A stretch of DNA of 38,465 bases from positions 1-38,465 of IMG/VR virus record IMGVR_UViG_3300020478_000022. One strand, 5' to 3'. The notes under the pieces were generated by a model. The model made no database searches. It worked only from the letters and a program-made list of their open reading frames with translations, and had not been told where the DNA came from. The translations under genes and the position numbers were made by a program. The DNA is from a virus. Positions 9,439 through 17,350 of the stretch are shown here, piece by piece; positions within the stretch are counted from its first letter, which is position 1, and each line of letters starts with the position of its first letter.

Positions 9439-10500
9439 TTATGCGTCACCCAAACCTAAGTGTATTGCTTCTTGCATTGTCTTAGGCACTTGACTCCCAA
9501 CCGTGGATGTTGTCGATTGAATTGGAGCCGGGGCGCTCGTTTTTAATTCTTGCTTTTTATCAGAAGCCCCAAAACCCATCGTTTCATATAGGTCTTGAAT
9601 TACTAAGGGCCATTGCTCGGGCGGATAATTTTCCCTTACCTTCGCGGCCTGTTCTACCAACTTGGCTTCTTTAGCGCTGTAGTCAATGTCCGTCGCTTTC
9701 ATCTTGTCCATAAAAGACTTAACTTTGGCTAGAGATTGATCTTGCGCTGTTTGCCGTTTATTGGCTTCATCCGCCTGTTGCGTCTGCTGTGTCTGGGCTT
9801 TTTTATACTGTTCCAGTTCACGCTCGGCTTTGGCTATACGCAACGCATCTTCCCGCGTTAATTCGTAATCTTCGACGCGTTTTTGTAATTCTGGATGGCC
9901 AGTTAATAAATCAACTCCATCTACTTCCTTTCCTAAAGCTTGAGAAATACGCAAAACCTCATTTTGTGCTGTTTGTAATGCGTACTCCAATTCTTTCGGG
10001 TCTTTGGAAACAGCCATACGGCCATAGTCAATTAGATAACCAAACTCTTCGGGAGTCATATTTGACTGCTGAACCGTCTTTTGAATCTCGTTAAGCGCGG
10101 TTTGTGCTTGTTCTAATTGATCGGCCTTATATTTGTTATCTTCTACAAGACTCCGAAACCTTTCCTGGGCTTTAGGTTTTAAACCTTCCGGCTCGGCGTA
10201 GATGTCGTCCGTTTCTTCTTCAACGGCATCTTTTGGAGCATCCTTGGCAACCGGGGCTTCAACTTCTTCCGGCTGATCTGGGATTTGCTCATCTTCTTCA
10301 TCCTCCGTCAGCGCCTTTTTAATTGCGTCAACGGCGGTTTCTGCTTCGGTGGATGATTCCGATTTTTCATCCTTTGGAGGTTGCGAATCCTCTTTTACGC
10401 TTGTTTCTTCTACCTTGTCTGCCGTTTGCGACTCCGGCGTTACGCTTTCTTTTGCCTCCTCTTGCGGTGACGACTCCGCTTGCTCAGTCTTTTCAGTCAT
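9439..10500 (-). CDS. Capsid scaffolding protein, 353 aa
   Basis: Very acidic N-terminal third (runs of Glu, Asp, Ser, Pro and Thr), then a coiled-coil middle rich in Gln, Glu, Lys and Ala, and a short C-terminal segment (MQEAIHLGLGDA) that could bind the coat protein. It lies between the portal and capsid genes, as in T7 (gene 9) and P22 (gene 8). GGAGG precedes the ATG. Scaffolds guide procapsid assembly and leave before or during DNA packaging. Confidence 0.8.
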   Translation of the reverse strand: MTEKTEQAESSPQEEAKESVTPESQTADKVEETSVKEDSQPPKDEKSESSTEAETAVDAIKKALTEDEEDEQIPDQPEEVEAPVAKDAPKDAVEEETDDIYAEPEGLKPKAQERFRSLVEDNKYKADQLEQAQTALNEIQKTVQQSNMTPEEFGYLIDYGRMAVSKDPKELEYALQTAQNEVLRISQALGKEVDGVDLLTGHPELQKRVEDYELTREDALRIAKAERELEQYKKAQTQQTQQADEANKRQTAQDQSLAKVKSFMDKMKATDIDYSAKEAKLVEQAAKVRENYPPEQWPLVIQDLYETMGFGASDKKQELKTSAPAPIQSTTSTVGSQVPKTMQEAIHLGLGDA

Positions 10501-10513
10501 AAATCCTCCGTAG

Positions 10514-12781
10514 TTATTTTTTAGTTGCCTGGGGCTTATTTAATTCCCTTTCTCTCAATCTCATTTCATTACCATCACGGTTATCTTGCGCCTGCATATC
10601 ACTAAGTTGCATTTCACGATCAAGCAAATCCCTTCGTTGCTCATGCTGTTGCGCTCGATCCGCCCGATCCGCGTCTTCCTGGGCTTTGAAAGAAGTGATC
10701 GCCTCTTTTACCCTGTCTCCCTCGGCATCCTCACGGTATTTTTCCGCTTGCGCCAAGTTCTTAACCGTTTTAGATTTTGTTTCTTCAACTTCAGCTTTTA
10801 ACTGCTCAAGTTGAACAGCTTGCGCCTCCATTTGCTGTTGCATGGCCGCCATTTCTTCTGGATTTTTCTGCTCATTTTCTTCCTGACGCGGTAAAAATTC
10901 GTGAATATCGAATCTTTCATCTAAACGGCGTAGTGTCTCCTGGGCAACGAGAATCAAACTGTCTGCCAAATCGCTTTGCCCTTTATCACGCAACTCAGCA
11001 ACCTGACCTATTAATTCCGTAATTCTAGGCAATAAAAATTTCGCCCAGGTTTGTGCAATTTGCTCTTTATCCGGCTTGCCAGAACTGCCAGCCTGTATAT
11101 TAATTTTTAAGTTATTAAAAATTTCGGAGCGACTCATATCATCGGGCCATACTGAACCATCCTTCATTTGGCCGTTAGGCTGTCCCGTAGATTTGTCTAT
11201 CTCGGGCTCCGCAGGGGGGCCAGCAATTTCGATGACTTGTTCCTTGGTTAAAGTCTGCAATAGTATTTCCAATGTTGCCGTAGCGACACGTTCAAACCAG
11301 TCCTCGATCTCGTCCGTATCGGCGCTTGTCTGCACCCCTGTTTCCTGAGAAAGTAATTCAGCTTCCCCAAGTGTTCGTGAACGATTACTTTTGGGCTGGG
11401 TTATTTCAGTCCCCCCAACAACACGCTCTATATCCCTTTCCGTATGATCGGTGCTATAAACAGCAGGGTCTACTGGCGGAGGTGAAAACACTTCCACCGA
11501 CGCCCTAACGGGTTGTCCTGGCTGACCTTCTATTAACGAGATTTCTCCAACATTAGCAGTTTGTAACCGCCGTGCATCTTGCTCATTAATTTCCGCCCGT
11601 TTACCCACCCAATGAGGAATTGCAATATCCCTATGTTGAGCAAATCGTGTTCGTGCGGAATTGTGTTCGTCCTGTAACTCTTTGACTAAAGCAACATCCG
11701 ACAAAGGATAAAACTGCCCATCTACAATATTTACACCCATCGGGAAGTATGGGAACCATTGCTCACAAACAATCGGCGGAGCGATAGCCTCTTGCAGAAA
11801 AGATTGGGCTCCTTCCGGGATGTAACGAACAACCTTGTTTAACTTGTCGTGGATTTCATAAACACGAATAATTTCGTTTTCTGTGTTTTCAAAATCCCCT
11901 TTTTTATTTATAGCAGGCAAGCTGTCACCCTCCCTGCCTCCGGGAGTGAAAATTTTTGTTCCCGGCGGAACTTCCCCCCACCGTCTTTTTGCGTCTGCCA
12001 TTGTCATTAACATAGCCTCGGCAATAAACGGGGCCCTAACGTAATCATCAAAATTGCGAATAGTGCTTATATCAATAATTACATTTGCGCTATCCACAAC
12101 ATCTATAACCAGACCTTCCCCAACAATCACATCCTTTTCTTTTTCAAGAGCCCCTATCAAATCCTTTTTCTCTCTCAAAAGACGATCTTTTTGATCTCTT
12201 AGTTCCGGGTCTTGAATTTGCATCCTAAGATATTCAAGTTGTGCCAAGTCATCCCTGGCATCCCGAATACGCCCTAAAATAATAGGGCTCTCCTCTGTTT
12301 CGGTCTGGTAGTAAATTTTAGCCCAACCAATGCCGGTGGTCTTGGCCGCCCGTAAGCAAGCCTTCGCCCTACGCTTTAGTTGGGCAGAGTCAAATACCCG
12401 GTTTAAGACGATTTCAGCCGTTTTGCCAAACAGCCGCATTGGTTTTAATTGCCCCAATGCAACATTCTCTGTGGGTCGAATGGAAAATTGCGGATTTCTA
12501 GCGTAAGAAGAATTTACAGCCTTCTTTATTAACGCTTGAACAAGATTGGCCCTAACTAATTGATTGCTCCCGTCGTCATGCTGTTCCCCCTGGACATAAT
12601 GACGATGCTCCTTTATTTTCTTATGAAGCGGCCCCATCGTATATGTGGCCATTTCAATTCGCTTTTGCCAATAATTCGCGGAATCCTTCTCGCCCTTTGT
12701 AGGCTCTTTATCCGCGTTACCGGGCTTCTGAAACCCAGTTTCACGGATTGCAGATGAAACCTCGTCTTGAATATCTGACAT
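10514..12781 (-). CDS. Portal protein, 755 aa
   Basis: A large protein just downstream of the terminase, with the P22/podovirus-type portal layout: an N-terminal helical clip/stem part (ANLVQALIKKAVNSSYARNP; then LRAAKTTGIGWAKIYYQTE), a central wing with IVDGQFYPLSDVALVKELQDEHN near the middle, and a long Gln/Glu-rich coiled-coil C-terminus (about residues 600-755) resembling a portal barrel. Twelve copies would form the packaging and ejection channel and contact the gp11-like adaptor and TerL. Confidence 0.85.
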   Translation of the reverse strand: MSDIQDEVSSAIRETGFQKPGNADKEPTKGEKDSANYWQKRIEMATYTMGPLHKKIKEHRHYVQGEQHDDGSNQLVRANLVQALIKKAVNSSYARNPQFSIRPTENVALGQLKPMRLFGKTAEIVLNRVFDSAQLKRRAKACLRAAKTTGIGWAKIYYQTETEESPIILGRIRDARDDLAQLEYLRMQIQDPELRDQKDRLLREKKDLIGALEKEKDVIVGEGLVIDVVDSANVIIDISTIRNFDDYVRAPFIAEAMLMTMADAKRRWGEVPPGTKIFTPGGREGDSLPAINKKGDFENTENEIIRVYEIHDKLNKVVRYIPEGAQSFLQEAIAPPIVCEQWFPYFPMGVNIVDGQFYPLSDVALVKELQDEHNSARTRFAQHRDIAIPHWVGKRAEINEQDARRLQTANVGEISLIEGQPGQPVRASVEVFSPPPVDPAVYSTDHTERDIERVVGGTEITQPKSNRSRTLGEAELLSQETGVQTSADTDEIEDWFERVATATLEILLQTLTKEQVIEIAGPPAEPEIDKSTGQPNGQMKDGSVWPDDMSRSEIFNNLKINIQAGSSGKPDKEQIAQTWAKFLLPRITELIGQVAELRDKGQSDLADSLILVAQETLRRLDERFDIHEFLPRQEENEQKNPEEMAAMQQQMEAQAVQLEQLKAEVEETKSKTVKNLAQAEKYREDAEGDRVKEAITSFKAQEDADRADRAQQHEQRRDLLDREMQLSDMQAQDNRDGNEMRLRERELNKPQATKK

Positions 12782-12782
12782 A

Positions 12783-13091
12783 TTAACCAGCGTTCAGAAT
12801 ATACATGGAAACACTACCAGCAGATCGGGTTGTGTTGTGCCTTACATATTTGGGAAGCGTTACTTCCTTAAACTGAACTTCGCTGTCTGTAGTCAAAGAC
12901 CCTGACGTATGCAAGGTTGACCAAGTTGAGTTGTCATCCGAACCCTGAATAATTGCCGTGCCAGAAAAAGCGGCAGGCTGAATCATGGTGACAACAGTTG
13001 TTCCAGGCAAGTACGGGCTTGAGGACTGCTCTACAGCAGAACCAGTAGCGGTAGCGGCTTGCGCGGAAACTACGGTGTTCATTCTAAGCAT
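12783..13091 (-). CDS. Small virion protein between TerL and portal, 102 aa
   Basis: A Ser/Thr/Ala-rich, probably beta-sandwich protein (for example AFSGTAIIQGSDDNSTWSTL and a final SVSMYILNAG strand). An AAGGAG ribosome site precedes the ATG. Segments of the form 'QGSDDNSTWSTL' are common in phage carbohydrate-binding or decoration domains. No family is assigned; a capsid decoration or minor head protein is my best guess. Confidence 0.45.
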   Translation of the reverse strand: MLRMNTVVSAQAATATGSAVEQSSSPYLPGTTVVTMIQPAAFSGTAIIQGSDDNSTWSTLHTSGSLTTDSEVQFKEVTLPKYVRHNTTRSAGSVSMYILNAG

Positions 13092-13107
13092 TGATAAATC
13101 TCCTTAG

Positions 13108-14550
13108 TTACAGCCTATAAATTGATTTGTCGATCTTCGGCTGGTCAAGATCAACGATGTAGTCAAACGACATATATTTGGGTCGCGCTTTAGGCACTAT
13201 TTCCCTAATATAATGGTGCCGACTTATGAGTGAATATCTCCACTCATCGCCGACGTGATCTTCCTGATTTTTTGTTTCAACATCCTCGGGTTTGTTTTCA
13301 TCTATTTGTAATGATGGCACAGTCCTTATGAAATGACGGCTGTTAGCAAACACTTTAAACATCCCTTCGAGTAAAAATTGATTGCAAACCGCCCAACCGT
13401 TTTCGCGGCTGTTTTTTCCACCCTTGGCTGGCCACCATTGAATCCCTTCGTCGCGGAACAATTCATAAATTGTTATTCCTTCCCCTTTTGAGTACCAGCA
13501 AGAAGGGTCTGCCGGGTTGTTTCTAAACTCAATTCCCTGGGCCCTTTCGTATTTCTCTGCCTCCCGTATTTTTCTAGCAACTTCTTTAACGGATTCTTTT
13601 GTTCCGACATTCGCCTCCCCACCCCAGCCGTATAATTCTCGGTATCTATATATATTTCCATCCGGGTCTACCGTATACCATCCTATTGAATAAGGTTTCG
13701 TGCTACCCCAGTCCATCGCTCTCCATCGAGGCCATGTTTTTGGGATTCTAAAAGGCTCTACAATATGAACCTCGGGATTCCACGATGAAAAGAACTGCCC
13801 TTCAACAACATCCCAACGTCCATCCAGCAGTTTTTTCCGATCCCTAGCAGGCAACTTCAACAGCATTTCCCTGTAACCCGAATCGCTTAAATGCGGGTTG
13901 TCATCCAACCTCGCCGGGATAAACTGCCTGTATGATTTTGCCACCGTACCGCTTACACGCTCCGCATGAACAAAGCGTGTGCCTGTTCCATCATTCGGAA
14001 TACGCCAGTATTCCTTAACCCAAGCATGACCTCGACCACCAGGGTTTGTTGATGCCCTCGTATAAACCTTAATATCTGGATTGATTGACCTCGTTCTCGA
14101 TTGCAAATACTTAAAGCAAACAGGTGAGGCCCAATGGGTCAACTCGTCCCAACCAACCCATTGGTACTCACTCCCCTGATGACGAAATCTATCTTCATCC
14201 TTATCCATATACGAAAACATGATTTTGGCCCCAGATGGGAAACGCCACTCATGTTCCGTCGTGTTGTAAATTGCCCCCGGATAAATCTGGGGGTAAATCT
14301 CTTTTGAGCGATCAACCAATTCCCCTAATTCGGGAAATGTTTTACGAAATAATATGGCCCTGTAACGTGACCAAGTTAGGGCCTTCTGCGTAAGCCCCAA
14401 CATATCAATAAGTAAGGCGTCTGATTTTCCTCCCCCAGCACTTCCGCCGTACAGCACTTCATCGAAAGAACTGCCTAAGAACTCGTTCTGCTTTTCAGTC
14501 GGCGTCCAAAGGCAATTATTCTTCTTGCTGTCCATCTCCAGAGTTAACAT
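13108..14550 (-). CDS. terL: Terminase large subunit (TerL), 480 aa
   Basis: The packaging ATPase-nuclease. Walker A is GGSAGGGKSD at about residues 35-44 and Walker B is WVGWDE at 131-136. The C-terminal RNase H-like nuclease domain opens with MDWGSTKPYSIGWYTVDPDG, and later acidic positions include GDEWRYSL. The length fits the family. The ATG at 14550 follows GAGGAGGTAA; it overlaps the end of the upstream gene by 35 bp. TerL pumps DNA through the portal and cuts genome units; whether cos or headful cannot be told. Confidence 0.93.
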   Translation of the reverse strand: MLTLEMDSKKNNCLWTPTEKQNEFLGSSFDEVLYGGSAGGGKSDALLIDMLGLTQKALTWSRYRAILFRKTFPELGELVDRSKEIYPQIYPGAIYNTTEHEWRFPSGAKIMFSYMDKDEDRFRHQGSEYQWVGWDELTHWASPVCFKYLQSRTRSINPDIKVYTRASTNPGGRGHAWVKEYWRIPNDGTGTRFVHAERVSGTVAKSYRQFIPARLDDNPHLSDSGYREMLLKLPARDRKKLLDGRWDVVEGQFFSSWNPEVHIVEPFRIPKTWPRWRAMDWGSTKPYSIGWYTVDPDGNIYRYRELYGWGGEANVGTKESVKEVARKIREAEKYERAQGIEFRNNPADPSCWYSKGEGITIYELFRDEGIQWWPAKGGKNSRENGWAVCNQFLLEGMFKVFANSRHFIRTVPSLQIDENKPEDVETKNQEDHVGDEWRYSLISRHHYIREIVPKARPKYMSFDYIVDLDQPKIDKSIYRL

Positions 14551-14836
14551 TTACCTCCTCAAACTCCGCATCAAAAGTTTCTATAATTTCTTCGGGCATC
14601 TCCGGGACTTCTGTTTTAGGAGGCACCATTACAAAATTTAATGTATGCTCCTGTTCAACCTTCACGTTTTTAGGCGTAAGAGCCACCCCCATATCCATAA
14701 ATTTTTTATGGTTTTGTGGGTCACGCCCAAAAGCTACGAGAGCTTCCACCCCACCAAGCTTCTGGTATGCCTTAATCCAATCTTCGTGAAAATTGAAAGG
14801 CTTATGTTTAGTAACCGCCTTTCCCACCTTTGCCAC
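14516..14836 (-). CDS. Small protein at the TerS position, 106 aa
   Basis: This gene immediately precedes and overlaps terL, the usual place of the small terminase subunit. It has a basic helical N-terminus, a stretch GGVEALVAFGRDPQNHKKFMD that could be a short helical DNA-binding unit, and a very acidic C-terminus. The start is a GTG at 14836 with a distant AGGAG. TerS is assigned by position only; no helix-turn-helix is clear. Confidence 0.45.
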   Translation of the reverse strand: MAKVGKAVTKHKPFNFHEDWIKAYQKLGGVEALVAFGRDPQNHKKFMDMGVALTPKNVKVEQEHTLNFVMVPPKTEVPEMPEEIIETFDAEFEEVNVNSGDGQQEE

Positions 14837-14854
14837 CTTTACGCTTTTTCTTTT

Positions 14855-14950
14855 TCAATTGTCCCAAACTCCTAATTGAAGATAATGTAGATACCATTTA
14901 AACTGCTTAGACTTGCTGTATGGGTAAGCCCTCAATAAATAATCACTCAT
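14855..14950 (-). CDS. Tiny ORF, 31 aa, unknown
   Basis: ATG at 14950 overlaps the stop of the 123-aa gene (ATGA), giving a 31-residue peptide MSDYLLRAYPYSKSKQFKWY, ending LQLGVWDN. It is rich in Tyr, Lys, Ser and Leu and has no membrane segment. It fills the only gap between the 123-aa gene and the terminase block. Translational coupling is the main support. Confidence 0.4.
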   Translation of the reverse strand: MSDYLLRAYPYSKSKQFKWYLHYLQLGVWDN

Positions 14951-15318
14951 TCTTTCTGACATTCAAGTTTCTCCGAGTCGTACCTTAAACAATCCTTGTA
15001 TGTATTTAGCGACAACCAATTCCAATCCCCATCACCTGCGAATTTGTATAAAACTGGCTCATCTTTAGTTAGGTATTGATGGGCCATGCGTCCATCCCTT
15101 GTTACCCAACGCAATTCGTTATGGCCATAAGGCATAACCATCTGACAAAGCGGAGCAGGCTTGTCATCCAAAATTACATACCTAAAAGACACCCCCTCAA
15201 AATCGACTTGCATTGTCCGATCCGGCTTGGGCTCCCATTTGGTAACAAAAGCCAAATCCGGCACCCTCGGGAGCGCTACGGAATTAACACGCTTGGCCAA
15301 AAAAATTACACAGACCAA
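14947..15318 (-). CDS. Membrane-anchored protein of the lysis/terminase region, about 123 aa
   Basis: An N-terminal hydrophobic segment is followed by a soluble part rich in Trp, Tyr, Pro and Asp (for example GHNELRWVTRDGRMAH). The only canonical start is TTG at 15318. However, the frame is open upstream, and the codons just before it continue the hydrophobic run (VVRALFLIAVLVCVIFLAKR), so the true start may be upstream and non-canonical. Function unknown. It sits between the spanin-like genes and the packaging genes. Confidence 0.5.
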   Translation of the reverse strand: MVCVIFLAKRVNSVALPRVPDLAFVTKWEPKPDRTMQVDFEGVSFRYVILDDKPAPLCQMVMPYGHNELRWVTRDGRMAHQYLTKDEPVLYKFAGDGDWNWLSLNTYKDCLRYDSEKLECQKE

Positions 15319-15344
15319 AACAGCGATTAAAAAAAGCGCCCTGA

Positions 15345-15533
15345 CTACACCCCCTCCAATAAGGTTAAAAGCCTTGTCTTTAATGCCTCTAAATTCCTTT
15401 CCAATTGTTCCTCTGCTGAAACAACGTATTTTAAATTTCCCTCCCCATCAAAAACCTTACATTCGTAAATACGATAGCTTGTCGGCTCTTTAAGAAGACA
15501 TCGCTTTATTTCCGCAAGTGTGGGCTTGTTCAT
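15345..15533 (-). CDS. Small conserved-motif protein, 62 aa
   Basis: A short helical protein containing KVFDGEGNLKYVVSAEEQ. The same motif occurs as KIYDGEGNLKEEIS in the protein at 28074-28319, so the two are probably paralogous. The ATG overlaps the stop of the o-spanin-like gene (ATGA). Function is not known. Confidence 0.5.
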   Translation of the reverse strand: MNKPTLAEIKRCLLKEPTSYRIYECKVFDGEGNLKYVVSAEEQLERNLEALKTRLLTLLEGV

Positions 15534-15811
15534 TCGCCATTGATGATTTCCACTTGCTTCTGGTACTTGTCAACCAAACCCTCCATTTCGATCGAGTAAA
15601 CCCGTAAGCCAACATAGTCTTCATTCGCTAAACATTGAAATTTCGGCTTACATTCCGTCCAACGTAATGGCGGTAATTCCGGGCGCACATAAATAGGGTA
15701 TGAGCCACTACTTGTCGCGAGGCAACCTTGGGAAACCGCGAGAAACATTAGAATCACTATTACCCGCAATGCGATCCTCTGTTTCTTTGTCCACCTTGTA
15801 AACCATTTCAT
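15530..15811 (-). CDS. Probable o-spanin-like lipoprotein (Rz1-type), 93 aa
   Basis: A basic N-terminus, a hydrophobic stretch and a lipobox-like VSQGC (Cys30) predict an outer-membrane lipoprotein, followed by a Pro-rich segment (YPIYVRPELPPL). Its first 104 bp overlap the TM/coiled-coil gene at 15708-15932 in another frame, the typical Rz/Rz1 arrangement. GGGAAAG precedes the ATG. The mature part (about 63 aa) is longer than that of most Rz1 proteins, so the call is likely but not certain. Confidence 0.6.
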   Translation of the reverse strand: MKWFTRWTKKQRIALRVIVILMFLAVSQGCLATSSGSYPIYVRPELPPLRWTECKPKFQCLANEDYVGLRVYSIEMEGLVDKYQKQVEIINGE

Positions 15812-15932
15812 TAACTTTCCCTACTTTCTTCATACCCTCCTCCAAATCTTTAGACTTTCTTAATTTGCCCCCAACCCAGATCAAATAGCCAACCGCCGAC
15901 AGGCCAGCTAAAAGAGTTCCAAGTAAGATCAT
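15708..15932 (-). CDS. Probable i-spanin-like protein (Rz-type), 74 aa
   Basis: A single N-terminal membrane segment (ILLGTLLAGLSAVGYLIWVGG) is followed by a charged helical periplasmic part (LRKSKDLEEGMKKVGKVNEM). With the overlapping lipoprotein this would form a spanin pair that disrupts the outer membrane in the last step of lysis. The ATG overlaps the holin stop (ATGA). It is short for an i-spanin. Confidence 0.6.
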   Translation of the reverse strand: MILLGTLLAGLSAVGYLIWVGGKLRKSKDLEEGMKKVGKVNEMVYKVDKETEDRIAGNSDSNVSRGFPRLPRDK

Positions 15933-16099
15933 TTTTTCATTCCATGACGGATTGTCACAAAACTACCGAACCCCAGCATTTCGTACCAACCTTCCGGCAT
16001 CTTGGCGAAATTCATCATTTCACAAACCAAAGAACCCACCGCCACGATAGCCAGCAAGTAAGTTTTTTTGCCTTTCATCGCGCTCATTATGTCGTCCAT
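15929..16099 (-). CDS. Small holin, 56 aa
   Basis: The sequence starts MDDIMSAMKGKKTYLLAIVA and has one clear membrane segment (about residues 14-29). A second weaker one follows MPEGWYEMLGFGSFVTI and the protein ends in RHGMKK. The KGKKTY start and the small size fit phage holins. I chose ATG 16099 (GGGGTAAAA before it) over the TTG at 16135. The gene lies between the endolysin and the spanin-like genes, so it would release the endolysin across the inner membrane. Confidence 0.7.
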   Translation of the reverse strand: MDDIMSAMKGKKTYLLAIVAVGSLVCEMMNFAKMPEGWYEMLGFGSFVTIRHGMKK

Positions 16100-16119
16100 T
16101 TTTACCCCTTTTTTGTTGT

Positions 16120-16494
16120 CTAAGAATATGTCCAAATAATGTTTTGTTTTTTGCTTTCATCAATATCAAGATGAATAAAATTCCCAGCTATACCCACTCG
16201 TTTCCAACCCATTTCTAAGGCCAGTTTTATAAGACGGAATCGAACAGCAGAATTAACAACACTTATGTCAGCCGCCTTTCCAGCAATATGACTGCTGGTT
16301 TTAGATGAACCTGGCAACTTTGAATTAAATTGTTCGCAACGGACACCACTCGTTATTGCCATCGGGGAACCATATATTTCCCGTAATGTTTGTAATTTTT
16401 TAACCAGTTCGTAATCAATGTCGTCCTTCCCACAGCAAGAACAAGCAAACTCCTCCCTTTTAAAATTTTCGGTGATATAGTCCGAATCAATCAA
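16120..16494 (-). CDS. Endolysin, M15-type D-Ala-D-Ala carboxypeptidase/peptidase, 124 aa
   Basis: Zinc peptidase of the M15_3 type. Zinc ligands and catalytic residues are visible: SSHIAGKAADI (His69, Asp76) and FIHLDID (His108, Asp110). FACSCCG near the N-terminus is common in this family. It cuts peptide cross-links of peptidoglycan. The start is a TTG at 16494 with AAGGAG eight bases upstream; it overlaps the stop of the preceding gene. There is no signal peptide, so holin-dependent release is expected. Confidence 0.85.
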   Translation of the reverse strand: MIDSDYITENFKREEFACSCCGKDDIDYELVKKLQTLREIYGSPMAITSGVRCEQFNSKLPGSSKTSSHIAGKAADISVVNSAVRFRLIKLALEMGWKRVGIAGNFIHLDIDESKKQNIIWTYS

Positions 16495-16691
16495 TGAAAT
16501 TGCTCCTTTTTAACTGAAATTGCCTCGTCTAAGACCTCCATTTGCTCGTCTATTGGAAGTTGTTTCACATCACCATCTAGCCTGATTTCAAAAAATGAAG
16601 CCTCCTGGCCTGCTTCAAAGCCGTCCTCAAAACCGTATTTGTATGCTTCTTCTGGGGTCATCATTTTTTTAAAAAATTTTTGTCCAAACAA
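16491..16691 (-). CDS. Small acidic protein, 66 aa or fewer, first gene of the leftward late operon
   Basis: An acidic helical protein with TPEEAYKYGFEDGFEAGQEA and VKQLPIDEQMEVLDEAI. The furthest start is a TTG at 16691 with an AAGG site before it. ATG codons at 16664 and 16661 lack such a site. The gene ends overlapping the endolysin start. It opens the leftward late operon beside the non-coding divergent region. No family recognised. Confidence 0.5.
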   Translation of the reverse strand: MFGQKFFKKMMTPEEAYKYGFEDGFEAGQEASFFEIRLDGDVKQLPIDEQMEVLDEAISVKKEQFH

Positions 16692-16828
16692 ACAAGACCT
16701 TGCAAGTAAGGCTCGCGATGGTGGTCGGCCCCGGTGGGGGAACGGGTGGTTCCTTCAAGTGGCCGCGACCTTGGGAAATAGTATCTTTCCTTATACCAAC
16801 GCGCGATCTTACTGGGCCCAACGATCTA

Positions 16829-16854
16829 GGCCACAATTGCGCGATCTTTTCATA
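16829..16854. repeat. 26-bp direct repeat, copy 1
   Basis: The sequence ggccRcaattgcgcgatc followed by ttttcata occurs here and at 28084-28109 with one difference in 26 bases (21 identical in a row). Here it is in the non-coding divergent region; the second copy is the 3' end of a small gene just upstream of the integrase. Confidence 0.8.
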
Positions 16855-17246
16855 AAGAAAACTACAAACCTAATTCTCCGGGCCCGATCCAGCCAATTGG
16901 GCCAGTAGTGGGACGGCCACCTGTAAACAGATGACCGAGCCCACCGAGGAGGAGGAGCGCACGCTCAAGGCCGAACATACATTTTTATATGCGACCGATC
17001 TACCGAGCCCACGCACGGCAGAACGCGATCAAGAACGCGATCCGGCCAGAGCCGCGCCCGATCAAATACAAAATCCCAAACAATCCACCTGGGCAACTCC
17101 CCACCAGTCAAAAATCCAACCCCCACCAGCCCCAGCAAAATGAACACCCAGGAACGATCACAGCTGGGCCCAGACCCAAGACTAAAGGCCATTTAAGGCC
17201 GCGATCCAGACCGCCCAGACCTTTGACGCATAAAAAAGCAAAAAAA

Positions 17247-17262
17247 ATGCAGAAAAACGCAA
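17247..17262. promoter_or_regulatory. Degenerate repressor operator
   Basis: ATGCAGAAAAACGCAA matches the repressor-gene operator TTGCGGTAAAACGCAA at 13 of 16 positions. Its centre is 34 bp upstream of the stronger site at 17281, close to three helical turns, so it could be a cooperative secondary site. Confidence 0.4.
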
Positions 17263-17269
17263 ATTTTAC

Positions 17270-17346
17270 TTGACAAGGTATTGCGTTTATCCGCAATTTA
17301 TGATAAAAGAATAACGCACAATATTATAAACCTTTACACAAGGAGG
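17270..17346 (+). promoter_or_regulatory. Early rightward promoter region and leader
   Basis: TTGACA at 17270-17275 and TATGAT at 17299-17304 are each good hexamers, but 23 bp apart, which is too far for an ordinary sigma-70 promoter. With a 17-bp gap the -10 would be the poor GCAATT. TATTAT at 17322 is another -10 option. The operator at 17281-17296 lies inside this region and an AGGAGG ribosome site follows before the ATG at 17351. A promoter is clearly needed here; its exact boxes are uncertain. Confidence 0.5.
17281..17296. promoter_or_regulatory. Repressor operator before the rightward early operon
   Basis: TTGCGTTTATCCGCAA, embedded in the 18-bp dyad ATTGCG-N6-CGCAAT. Read on the other strand it is TTGCGGATAAACGCAA, 14 of 16 identical to the site just upstream of the repressor gene. 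It lies 5 bp downstream of TTGACA, where a bound repressor would block transcription. Confidence 0.7.
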
Positions 17347-17350
17347 ATTT

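Larger units (their letters stand above)
16692..17269. promoter_or_regulatory. Gene-free divergent region rich in CGATC motifs
   Basis: About 0.58 kb between the leftward late operon and the rightward early operon. I count ten GATC sites between about 16,800 and 17,210, and all ten read CGATC, well above the chance rate of one GATC per 256 bp. Several palindromic GGGCCC sites (about 16814, 16879, 17166) occur. Plus-strand 17060-17165 is C/A-rich and G-poor. No convincing protein is coded. A replication origin, packaging site, methylation-sensitive control region or untranslated RNA are options. A leftward late promoter must lie here or nearby but I could not define it. Confidence 0.55.

Noticed and set aside
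14808-14858. TTG-started 16-aa basic peptide (KKKKRKGGKGGKGGY) with a good AGGAG site
   Set aside because: It overlaps the better-supported gene at 14516-14836 and is low in complexity; kept only as a curiosity.
16931-17143. Plus-strand ORF of 70 aa in the divergent region
   Set aside because: Biased composition (Glu/Thr, then Pro/Gln), no proper ribosome site, and neighbouring overlapping frames are also open; this reflects base composition rather than a protein.
17270-17304. TTGACA and TATGAT as a single promoter
   Set aside because: The 23-bp spacing is outside the working range; the region is listed as a promoter region with uncertain boxes.
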